The position numbers and the translations under genes were made by a program. A DNA stretch of 17,718 nt from JAWOJF01 sp046481785 (lineage in GTDB: Bacteria > Bacteroidota > Ignavibacteria > Ignavibacteriales > Ignavibacteriaceae), in the NCBI GenBank assembly GCA_046481785.1, contig JAWOJF010000235.1, forward strand, positions 1-17,718, in the 5' to 3' direction. Each line of letters begins with the position of its first letter. Within the stretch, counting starts at the first letter, position 1. Shown piece after piece: positions 7,081-12,654 of this stretch. The notes beneath the pieces are model-generated. The model saw only the letters and a program-made list of their open reading frames with translations, was not told where the DNA came from and searched no databases.

Positions 7081-7172
7081 ATGTAGCAACGATAAATGTA
7101 TAACGAACCTTCTAATTTACACAACCTTTGTCCCCCGGCTGACATAATCCTGATCTGCATCTTTCTGCAAAA

Positions 7173-7284
7173 ATCCTGTTAATCCTTTAATCCTACCTCT
7201 AACTTTCCGATTTCTGACCTCCGATCTCCGATCTCTGATTTCTGACCTCTGACTTCTGAACATCCTGTTAATCCTTTAATCCTA
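7173..7284. repeat. 23-bp direct repeats flanking a heptamer block
   Basis: An identical 23-base sequence beginning ATCCTGTTAATC occurs at 7173-7195 and 7262-7284. Between the copies, from about 7205 to 7258, lies a short array of pyrimidine-rich heptamers (TCTGACC, TCCGATC, TCTGATT). The 23-mer is itself made of ATCCT-containing units. The arrangement looks like a composite dispersed repeat; no coding sequence is evident. Confidence 0.8.
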
Positions 7285-7432
7285 TAAATCCCGGTTCAGA
7301 CAATGGTTTCGTTTGCCATACAGCCCGTCTACCCACCGGGCTACGCTAAGAAGCTACGCCCCGGCAAGCCTCCTGCCCCGCCCAAGCGGGATTTAATATT
7401 CTTGCGAACCCTTACATTTGAACTTCTGACTG
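7285..7432. other. Non-coding stretch between repeat blocks
   Basis: This part of the gatA-sucD gap holds no gene I can support. It is more GC-rich than its surroundings around 7320-7390, contains GCTACGC twice about 15 bases apart, and a small CCCG...CGGG hairpin near 7378-7391. The short open frame beginning at 7303 runs into the heptamer array and has no recognisable protein features. Confidence 0.5.
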
Positions 7433-7590
7433 TGACCTTCCGATTTCCGACCTCTGATCTCCGACCTCTGATCTCTGACCTCCGATTTCTGACCTCCGAT
7501 TTCTGACCTCTGATCTCTGACCTCTGATTTCTGACCTCCGATCTCTGACCTCCGATTTCTGACCTCCGATTTCTGACCTCCGATCTCCGG
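7433..7590. repeat. TCTGACC/TCCGATT heptamer tandem array
   Basis: About 22 heptamers of the form YCYGAYY alternate here: TCTGACC with TCCGATT, TCTGATC, TCTGATT or TCCGATC. On the minus strand the array reads as an open frame of repeated KSEVRDQRSEIGGQ, which is composition-driven and not a credible gene. It belongs to the same class as the heptamer block at about 7205-7258 and shares a 7-bp period with the array at the window's left edge. Confidence 0.88.
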
Positions 7591-7599
7591 CTTTTTCAA

Positions 7600-7628
7600 T
7601 TCTTCCCTAAAATCTTTATCTTTATAAT
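7600..7628 (+). promoter_or_regulatory. Candidate promoter for sucD
   Basis: A perfect TATAAT lies at 7623-7628, with a weak TTCTTC 17 bases upstream (7600-7605). It sits just past the heptamer array and 38 bases before the sucD ATG. Only the -10 is convincing. Confidence 0.35.
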
Positions 7629-7665
7629 CAAAAATTCGCCAATCTAATCACAGGAAAACCACAGA

Positions 7666-8625
7666 ATGAGCATATTAGTTGATAATAAAACACGGCTTTT
7701 AGTTCAGGGGATTACAGGCAGCGAGGGTTCTTTCCACACTCAGCAGATGATTGAATACGGCACTAAGGTAGTGGCGGGTGTAACTCCCGGCAAAGGCGGC
7801 ACCGAACATCTTGGCGTGCCGGTTTTTAATACTGTTTCAGATGCAGTAAAAAAAACCAAAGCAAATACATCAGTAATATTTGTACCCCCTGCATTTGCCG
7901 CAGATGCTATTTTTGAAGCCGCTGACTCCGGTATTAAGGTCATCATTTGTATTACTGAGGGTATTCCTGCAAACGATATGATAAAAGTATACAATGCTAT
8001 TAAAGAAAAAGATGTAGTGCTTGTAGGACCTAACTGTCCCGGTGTTATATCCCCCGGTAAAGCTAAAGTTGGAATCATGCCCGGGTTTATCCATAAAAAA
8101 GGAACCATAGGGGTTGTATCGCGCAGCGGCACATTAACTTATGAAGCAGTAAAACAGTTAACCGATGTAAAACTTGGACAAACAACATGCGTAGGCATTG
8201 GCGGTGATCCGGTTATTGGTTCACAGTTTAAAGATATAATAAAATTATTTAATGAAGATCCGGATACTGTAGGCATAGTAATGATAGGCGAGATAGGCGG
8301 CAGTGCTGAAGAAGAGGCCGCAGAGTATATAAAGAAAAATGTTAAAAAACCTGTCGTGGGATTTATTGCAGGAAGAACCGCACCTCCCGGCAGAAGAATG
8401 GGTCATGCCGGCGCTATCATTTCAGGCGGAAAAGGTACTGCTGCTGAAAAAATGGCAGTTATGAAAAAGGCAGGAATAAAAGTTATTGAATCCCCTGCTG
8501 AAATAGGCTCAACAATGATAAAAGCTGTTGAGGCACTTAAAGCTAAAGCCGTTTCCAAAAAGCCGGTAAAGAAAAAAGCGGCAGCAAAAAAGGTACAGCC
8601 GAAAAAGGCAGGAAGAAAGAGATAA
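7666..8625 (+). CDS. sucD: Succinate--CoA ligase alpha subunit with lysine-rich tail
   Basis: SucD is the CoA-binding, transiently phosphorylated subunit of succinyl-CoA synthetase in the TCA cycle. The Rossmann CoA domain starts with VDNKTRLLVQGITGSEGSFH. GPNCPGVISPGKAKVGIMPG and SRSGTLTYEAV are family signatures. The phosphohistidine is H247 in MGHAGAI, matching H246 of the E. coli enzyme. The catalytic body ends near residue 291. An extra tail of about 28 residues (292-319) contains 12 Lys and 2 Arg, with KKPVKKKAAAKK and PKKAGRKR, resembling histone H1-like tails; most SucD proteins, near 290 residues, lack it. The ATG has AGGA upstream. The partner sucC is not in the window. Confidence 0.96.
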   Translation: MSILVDNKTRLLVQGITGSEGSFHTQQMIEYGTKVVAGVTPGKGGTEHLGVPVFNTVSDAVKKTKANTSVIFVPPAFAADAIFEAADSGIKVIICITEGIPANDMIKVYNAIKEKDVVLVGPNCPGVISPGKAKVGIMPGFIHKKGTIGVVSRSGTLTYEAVKQLTDVKLGQTTCVGIGGDPVIGSQFKDIIKLFNEDPDTVGIVMIGEIGGSAEEEAAEYIKKNVKKPVVGFIAGRTAPPGRRMGHAGAIISGGKGTAAEKMAVMKKAGIKVIESPAEIGSTMIKAVEALKAKAVSKKPVKKKAAAKKVQPKKAGRKR

Positions 8626-8674
8626 CGGGTGTACCGGATAAACATGTGCCTCAAAAACTATTAGGAAAGCATTT

Positions 8675-8878
8675 ATGAAATTAAAAGTTGTACTCGAAAA
8701 AAGTAATGAGGGCGGATATACTGTTTACGTTCCATCTTTACCCGGCTGTATAAGCGAGGGTGACACAATAGATGAAGCGGTAAATAATATTACAGAAGCT
8801 ATTGAATTATATCTTGAACCAGTGGAAGATGATATTACCTTTAATGATAATACTATTATAAGGGAAGTAAATTTGTGA
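8675..8878 (+). CDS. hicB: HicB-family antitoxin
   Basis: The 67-residue product is a short HicB-type protein. KLKVVLEKSNEGGYTVYVPSLPGC is the family's N-terminal beta-beta motif, followed by SEGDTIDEAVNNITEAIELYLE, the characteristic helix. It has a partial RNase H-like fold only; the C-terminal DNA-binding domain of longer HicB proteins is absent, so how it would autoregulate is unclear. It would neutralise the adjacent HicA toxin. AGGAAAG stands seven bases before the ATG. It lies 49 bases after sucD. Confidence 0.88.
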   Translation: MKLKVVLEKSNEGGYTVYVPSLPGCISEGDTIDEAVNNITEAIELYLEPVEDDITFNDNTIIREVNL

Positions 8879-9102
8879 CAAAGACACCTAGCATCCCCTA
8901 TTATAAAATAATCAATGCATTAAAAAGGGATGGATGGATTGTTATACGGCAAAAAGGAAGTCATATTCGAATGCAAAAGAGATTCTTAAATGAGATGTTA
9001 AAAATAACTATCCCTGCACATTCGCCTGTTAAAAGATCCACATTATCCCATATATTGAAGCAAGCAAAAATTGAACTTGAGGAATTCTTAAAATTATTAT
9101 AA
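8875..9102 (+). CDS. hicA: HicA-family mRNA interferase toxin
   Basis: The 75-residue protein has the double-stranded-RNA-binding-like HicA fold. YYKIINALKRDGWIVIRQKGSHIRM carries the catalytic histidine H30 in GSHIRM. ITIPAHSPVKRSTLSHILKQAKI is the usual C-terminal part. HicA toxins cleave mRNA and arrest growth until bound by HicB. The start is GTG, overlapping the hicB stop (GTGA), so toxin translation depends on the antitoxin frame. The antitoxin-first order is the reverse of the classic hicAB operon but is seen in other bacteria. A toxin-antitoxin pair sitting between two housekeeping genes suggests local gain. Confidence 0.88.
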   Translation: MTKTPSIPYYKIINALKRDGWIVIRQKGSHIRMQKRFLNEMLKITIPAHSPVKRSTLSHILKQAKIELEEFLKLL

Positions 9103-9121
9103 TTAACAATTCAGGAGATAA

Positions 9122-9553
9122 ATGAGTAACAGAACATTAGCAATACTTAAACCCGATACTGTAAGAAAAAATAAAATCGGTGAGGTTATTACGTTAATAA
9201 CAAAAGCCGGATTTAAAATTAAAGCAATGAAAATGACCCGGTTAACTAAAGAATCGGCGGGCGGTTTTTATGAAGTACATAAAGAAAGGCCATTCTTTAA
9301 TGACCTTGTTGAATACATGACCTCCGGGCCATGTATACCAATTGCACTTGAAAAAGAAAATGCTGTTGCTGATTTCAGAAAGCTTTTAGGAGCCACTGAT
9401 CCTGCACAGGCAGAGGAGGGAACTATAAGAAAATTATATGCAGCAAACAAAGCTGAAAATGCCGTACATGGTTCAGATTCTGATGAAAATGCTGCTATTG
9501 AAATTGCCCATTTCTTTTCACGGAAAGAGCTTCTTGAAAATTATAGTGGTTAA
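9122..9553 (+). CDS. ndk: Nucleoside diphosphate kinase
   Basis: Ndk transfers the gamma phosphate between nucleoside tri- and diphosphates through a phosphohistidine, balancing the NTP and dNTP pools. The 143-residue length is standard. The N-terminus RTLAILKPDTVRKNKIGEV is diagnostic. The Kpn loop region is near residues 92-113. The active histidine is H116 in NAVHGSDSDENA, followed by EIAHFFSRKEL. CAGGAG precedes the ATG by about six bases. It lies 19 bases after hicA on the same strand; no separate promoter is obvious in that gap. Confidence 0.97.
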   Translation: MSNRTLAILKPDTVRKNKIGEVITLITKAGFKIKAMKMTRLTKESAGGFYEVHKERPFFNDLVEYMTSGPCIPIALEKENAVADFRKLLGATDPAQAEEGTIRKLYAANKAENAVHGSDSDENAAIEIAHFFSRKELLENYSG

Positions 9554-9559
9554 TTAAAA

Positions 9560-9581
9560 AGGATGGCTTTTCAGCCATCCT
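9560..9581 (-). terminator. Intrinsic terminator for the minus-strand gene at 9640
   Basis: A 9-bp perfect stem, AGGATGGCT (9560-9568) and AGCCATCCT (9573-9581), closes over a TTTC loop. On the minus strand it is followed by TTTTTAATTAA, a normal T-run. On the plus strand no T-run follows, so ndk would be terminated weakly or differently. The direction of use is therefore mainly leftward. Confidence 0.72.
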
Positions 9582-9639
9582 CATTCATACTTCACCTAAG
9601 CTTAACCTGTCCCAACATAACAAGCAAATATTATTCAGA

Positions 9640-10062
9640 TTAAACTGCTGTGCTAACCCCCGCTATTTTACTATAGTCTAATAAATATTCCTGGTAGTTC
9701 TTTAAGAATGCAAGATGTTGTGCAAGGACGGGTATAACTTCCCACAAAACATCTTCATCTATAACTTCCGCATAAAGAGTAATAAGGTTTTCTTCTGTCC
9801 TCAAAAATTCATCAAGATTATTATTATGGGATGAATCATTATGGACATTAACACCTGCCTCAAGCTTATACTCATTCTTTGACAGGCGCTTGTATTCATT
9901 CATCAGCTTAAAAAGGAACTCATTGATTCTAATGTTTAATGGTTCAACAATGGGAGTTAGTGCCGGATTGTCATTTGCCAGGCCGGAGTAATGGGTGCGG
10001 TTTCTGTACAAATTTTCAATTAAGTAAGAGAGCGAATCTAAGGTAGTATCGAGTCTATTCAT
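9640..10062 (-). CDS. Unrecognised small helical protein
   Basis: I do not recognise this protein. The preferred form has 140 residues and is predicted to be almost wholly helical: a helix from MNRLDTTLDSLSYLIENLYRNR, one from INEFLFKLMNEYKRLSKNEY, a polar linker with several Asn and His residues (NVHNDSSHNNN), then LDEFLRTEENLITLYAEVI and VLAQHLAFLKNYQEYLLDY. Four amphipathic helices with a His/Glu scatter resemble four-helix-bundle families such as the DUF2383 group, but I cannot confirm this. It has no signal peptide or membrane segment. The start at 10062 has GGAGAG four bases upstream; ATGs at 10074 and 10086 have weaker sites. Its long leader carries a 26-bp palindrome. Confidence 0.6.
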   Translation of the reverse strand: MNRLDTTLDSLSYLIENLYRNRTHYSGLANDNPALTPIVEPLNIRINEFLFKLMNEYKRLSKNEYKLEAGVNVHNDSSHNNNLDEFLRTEENLITLYAEVIDEDVLWEVIPVLAQHLAFLKNYQEYLLDYSKIAGVSTAV

Positions 10063-10124
10063 TGAACTCTCCATTATTCTTACCATTACTGGTATATTTT
10101 AGCGAATGGTGATAAAACTCCCGG

Positions 10125-10150
10125 GATTTAGAGTTTATAAACTCCAAATC
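10125..10150. promoter_or_regulatory. 26-bp near-perfect palindrome
   Basis: The core GAGTTTATAAACTC (10131-10144) is a perfect palindrome. It is flanked, after one mismatched pair, by GATTT (10125-10129) and AAATC (10146-10150), giving 24 of 26 symmetric bases. It lies 63 bases upstream of the helical protein's start codon. It could be a dimeric regulator's operator or an RNA hairpin in the leader. Confidence 0.55.
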
Positions 10151-10229
10151 GATTTTTTTATTACTAAATATTATGCTGCTGCAGGAATTCAGCAGTTAAA
10201 TGCAGGTGCAGCTACCGGATATTTCTGTC

Positions 10230-10258
10230 ATTAAAAAAAATTCTACCCCCCGATTCAA
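10230..10258 (-). promoter_or_regulatory. Candidate sigma70 promoter for the helical protein gene
   Basis: On the minus strand TTGAAT and TTTAAT are 17 bases apart; the first differs from consensus at two positions and the second at one. A run of G and then T lies in the spacer. The start site would be near 10223. Confidence 0.35.
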
Positions 10259-10357
10259 TAGTATGATCCGATTTTAATTATTATATATAAAATCAAAAGC
10301 TTGCAGTGAGTCTTAATTTAAGATGAATTTAGAAATGCGGGTAACAAATGTAAATAG

Positions 10358-10389
10358 AGGAAACACGTAATTTTATTTACGTGTTTCCT
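10358..10389 (-). terminator. Strong hairpin at the end of the LuxR gene
   Basis: A perfect 13-bp stem, AGGAAACACGTAA (10358-10370) and TTACGTGTTTCCT (10377-10389), closes over TTTTAT. It touches the LuxR stop codon at 10390. On the minus strand CTATTTACATTTG follows, only moderately T-rich, so it may act as terminator, mRNA-end stabiliser or both. Confidence 0.65.
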
Positions 10390-11073
10390 TTATACATTAT
10401 CTTTTGCCTGGCTATCTATCAGGCGCTTAATTTCTTCTTTATTGGAGACAGCAAAAATTGTTAGCTCGGTTGTTGAACGAAGGTTTAGTTTCTTTAACAA
10501 ATGTGATTTATGAGACTCAACTGTTCTCTGAGCAATAAATAGCAGTTCTGCTATTTCTTTGTTTTTAATCCCATCTGCTATTAACACAAGTAATTCTTTT
10601 TCACGGCGGCTTAAATGTGTTATACCATTTTCCTCTTGTATACCCTGAGTAATATCATAACTGAATATTGAAAAGGTAATATTATTATCAATATAAACAC
10701 CACCGGAATCTATCAGTTCAATTGCCTCAGCAATTTTTTCCCGCGATGCTTTGTGATTAATAATACCTCTTATCCCCTTCCTGACAAGGTTCTTTAAATA
10801 TACAGCATCATTATTACCGGTATACACAATTAACCTGATTCCGGACATTCTTTTGAAAATTTCATTTATGAACATGTCAAGTTCTAAAGGGTCATAGCCA
10901 ATATCATCTATAAATAAAACATCAGGAGATTTTTCTTTAATATGCGTAAAACTCTTTTCAAGATTGTCGCTGAAGCCGGTAGCCAGCATAAACTTTTTAG
11001 GTTTTAGAAAACTTTTAATGCCTTCAATAGTTACCGGTATAGATGATAATATGTAGAGGTTAATTAGTCCCAT
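10390..11073 (-). CDS. LuxR/NarL-type response regulator with atypical receiver
   Basis: The 227-residue protein has an N-terminal receiver-like domain (about 4-125) and a C-terminal LuxR helix-turn-helix (154-210, LSRREKELLVLIADGIKNKEIAELL through QRTVESHKSHLLKKLNLRSTTEL). The receiver keeps a likely phosphoacceptor Asp in VLFIDDI (D56/57), the Thr in IVYTGNN (T85) and the Lys in NHKAS (K108). The acidic pair that binds Mg2+, normally VDDH after the first strand, is replaced by ILSS (S10-S11). Phosphorylation may therefore be absent or altered. No histidine kinase gene is nearby, so it looks orphan. It is transcribed divergently from the exported protein at 11353, a possible target. The start ATG at 11073 lacks a clear ribosome site. 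Confidence 0.85.
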   Translation of the reverse strand: MGLINLYILSSIPVTIEGIKSFLKPKKFMLATGFSDNLEKSFTHIKEKSPDVLFIDDIGYDPLELDMFINEIFKRMSGIRLIVYTGNNDAVYLKNLVRKGIRGIINHKASREKIAEAIELIDSGGVYIDNNITFSIFSYDITQGIQEENGITHLSRREKELLVLIADGIKNKEIAELLFIAQRTVESHKSHLLKKLNLRSTTELTIFAVSNKEEIKRLIDSQAKDNV

Positions 11074-11105
11074 TTAATAATCATAAAAGCGTGGAAGCTA
11101 AGTAT

Positions 11106-11134
11106 AATATAAAATTAAAAGCATCTACAGTCAA
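11106..11134 (-). promoter_or_regulatory. Candidate sigma70 promoter for the LuxR gene
   Basis: On the minus strand TTGACT (11134-11129) and TATATT (11111-11106) are exactly 17 bases apart, each with five of six consensus bases. Transcription would begin near 11098, giving a leader of about 25 bases. Confidence 0.55.
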
Positions 11135-11150
11135 TGATGCGGTAAACATC

Positions 11151-11203
11151 CCGGGATTATCCTGAGCCGCACCGGTTCAGCATCACCGAAGACTATAATC
11201 CGG
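11151..11203. promoter_or_regulatory. Nested dyad between divergent promoters
   Basis: CCGGGATTAT (11151-11160) pairs with ATAATCCGG (11195-11203) apart from one bulged G. Inside it, CTGAGCCG (11162-11169) pairs with CGGTTCAG (11173-11180), with one G-T pair and a CAC loop. It lies between the leftward LuxR promoter and the rightward candidate promoter of the exported protein, so it is probably outside both transcripts. It may be an operator, or the hairpin of an unrecognised small RNA. Confidence 0.4.
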
Positions 11204-11222
11204 TTATAAGCCAAACAGAATC

Positions 11223-11252
11223 TTGAATAAAAAAACATATTACTGTTATACT
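11223..11252 (+). promoter_or_regulatory. Candidate sigma70 promoter for the T9SS-exported protein
   Basis: TTGAAT (11223-11228) precedes TATACT (11247-11252) by 18 bases, and an extended -10 TG stands at 11244-11245. The leader would be about 94 bases. Within it GTTACA-AAAA-TGTGAC forms a small imperfect dyad near 11266-11281. Confidence 0.42.
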
Positions 11253-11352
11253 TATTTACATTACTGTTACAAAAATGTGACACTTATTCTTCATCTTTGC
11301 CTCCGATTAATTAAACATAAGAATACTCAATCATCAATAAACGGAGGACACT

Positions 11353-12561
11353 ATGAAAAAACAGGAACACTTATCACTTATATTTTTTCTTCTGATCATT
11401 TCATATGGTATCAGCATAAAGGCACAGGCAGATCCTGATACAGCTCAAAGAGCAAGTGTAGACAGGTTCAGCCCTGAAGCCGGGATACTATTTGTCAGGG
11501 ACGGTTCAAACTTCCCGGGTCCAAATGAACCAATAGATTTCGATCAGGGTCCCTTTATTACAAAAGGGCTTGGCAGAAACGGTGAATTTGTTTCTTATTA
11601 TAATTTTGATGTTCAGCCGCTTGAAGCTGCATCAATATATGTACTTTTCAGGGAAGGTGAATCTTCCCCTGTTGAAGGCCAGTTAAATATTATTGACGTT
11701 ATCCCCGGCGATGAAGGATATAATGATTTCTGGCACGTTCACAAAATAATAGTTCCTTCAGATTATACAGCTAATACCATAACAAGCCTGACAGAAATAA
11801 CTTCAGCAGGATACCCTATGGAAGCAATGGACGTCCTGGTAAACTGTCCTGTAGTACCTGAAGGATCAACAGCTCAATTGCGGTTAAATGGTGAAGATCC
11901 CGGGCTTACACAGGGCTGGTATAAAAATCAGCTTATATTTTATTTCAACTTTTCAGAAAAAGCACTTAAAATAGTTTCTAATCATATGGTTCCCGTTTCT
12001 CCTATATATGTAACTTTTAATATAAACCCCGGTCAGCCGGGAGGCGGCCCGGAATCTGGTTTCAGAGCAGATACAATTACAGGGCACACACACAATGTAA
12101 TCTCAACATTACCCGAAGATGAAACATACTCGCCGCTGTGGTCTGTTATTATATATGATAATGCATTTTATGATGAAGTGCATGATCTTTCTTCGGCATC
12201 CATGGCAAATATCATAACTGCAGGCCCAAATGTTAACTGCCCTGTTGTTCAAATAGATGAGGCAACTTCTGTTGTAAATGACGGAGACCTGATGCCTGTT
12301 GAATATTCACTTAGTCAGAACTATCCTAATCCTTTTAACCCTTCTACATCAATTAAATTTTCTATACCTGTTAATGAAAACGTTACACTTAAGATCTATA
12401 ACAGCATAGGCCAGGAAATTACCGAGCTTGTTAATGAAGTGCTTCCTGCCGGAAATTATTCAATAGAGTGGAATGCTGAACTATTATCAAGCGGGGTTTA
12501 CTATTACACAATAACAACTCCGCAGTATCAGTCAGCAAGAAAAATGATACTCTTAAAATAA
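11353..12561 (+). CDS. Exported protein with T9SS type A sorting domain and duplicated module
   Basis: Of 402 residues, 1-26 form a signal peptide with a plausible cleavage after KAQA. The C-terminal 85 residues (about 318-402) are a Por secretion-system sorting domain: SLSQNYPNPFNPSTSIKFSIP, VTLKIYNSIGQEITELVNE, LPAGNYSIEWNAELLSSGVYYY and a final KMILLK. The protein should cross the inner membrane by Sec and the outer membrane by the type IX system, then be anchored or released. The middle contains two related modules (about 80-168 and 193-299), each with an IYVxF strand, a P-G/E-D-E-x-Y-x-x-xW block and a closing NCPVV. I do not recognise an enzyme. GGAGG precedes the ATG. The gene diverges from the LuxR regulator. 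Confidence 0.85.
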   Translation: MKKQEHLSLIFFLLIISYGISIKAQADPDTAQRASVDRFSPEAGILFVRDGSNFPGPNEPIDFDQGPFITKGLGRNGEFVSYYNFDVQPLEAASIYVLFREGESSPVEGQLNIIDVIPGDEGYNDFWHVHKIIVPSDYTANTITSLTEITSAGYPMEAMDVLVNCPVVPEGSTAQLRLNGEDPGLTQGWYKNQLIFYFNFSEKALKIVSNHMVPVSPIYVTFNINPGQPGGGPESGFRADTITGHTHNVISTLPEDETYSPLWSVIIYDNAFYDEVHDLSSASMANIITAGPNVNCPVVQIDEATSVVNDGDLMPVEYSLSQNYPNPFNPSTSIKFSIPVNENVTLKIYNSIGQEITELVNEVLPAGNYSIEWNAELLSSGVYYYTITTPQYQSARKMILLK

Positions 12562-12606
12562 TTTGGAAGCCACCCGGTTTGTTAAAAAAAACTTGCATTT
12601 TAAAAA

Positions 12607-12632
12607 TCCCGGCTCAAAAAAACGAGCCGGGA
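12607..12632 (-). terminator. Intrinsic terminator for the symporter gene
   Basis: A 9-bp stem, TCCCGGCTC (12607-12615) and GAGCCGGGA (12624-12632), closes over an A-rich loop. On the minus strand TTTTTAAAATGCAAG follows, which fits an intrinsic terminator 22 bases after the symporter stop. On the plus strand no T-run follows, so the exported-protein transcript is not clearly terminated by it. Confidence 0.7.
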
Positions 12633-12654
12633 CTAACTAAGGAGGCATGAAAGT

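Larger units (their letters stand above)
10063..10389. other. Gap between the helical gene and the LuxR gene: regulatory elements
   Basis: This region of about 330 bases has no gene. It contains a candidate minus-strand promoter, TTGAAT (10258-10253) and TTTAAT (10235-10230) spaced by 17 bases. It also holds an inverted repeat CTGCTG/CAGCAG (10176-10195), the 26-bp palindrome at 10125-10150, and the LuxR terminator hairpin at 10358-10389. The promoter would give a leader of about 160 bases that carries both dyads. Confidence 0.5.

Noticed and set aside
7303..7506. Plus-strand open frame in the gatA-sucD gap
   Set aside because: It runs into the heptamer array and lacks a start signal or any recognisable motif.
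7433..7590. CRISPR array
   Set aside because: The units are 7 bases with no unique spacers of constant length, and no cas genes are nearby.
7393..7599. Minus-strand open frame of repeated KSEVRDQRSEIGG units
   Set aside because: It comes entirely from the heptamer array, has no ribosome site, and its composition follows the repeat.
11223..11438. Open frame upstream of and overlapping the exported-protein gene
   Set aside because: It has no ribosome site, overlaps the signal-peptide region out of frame, and lies mostly in the likely leader.
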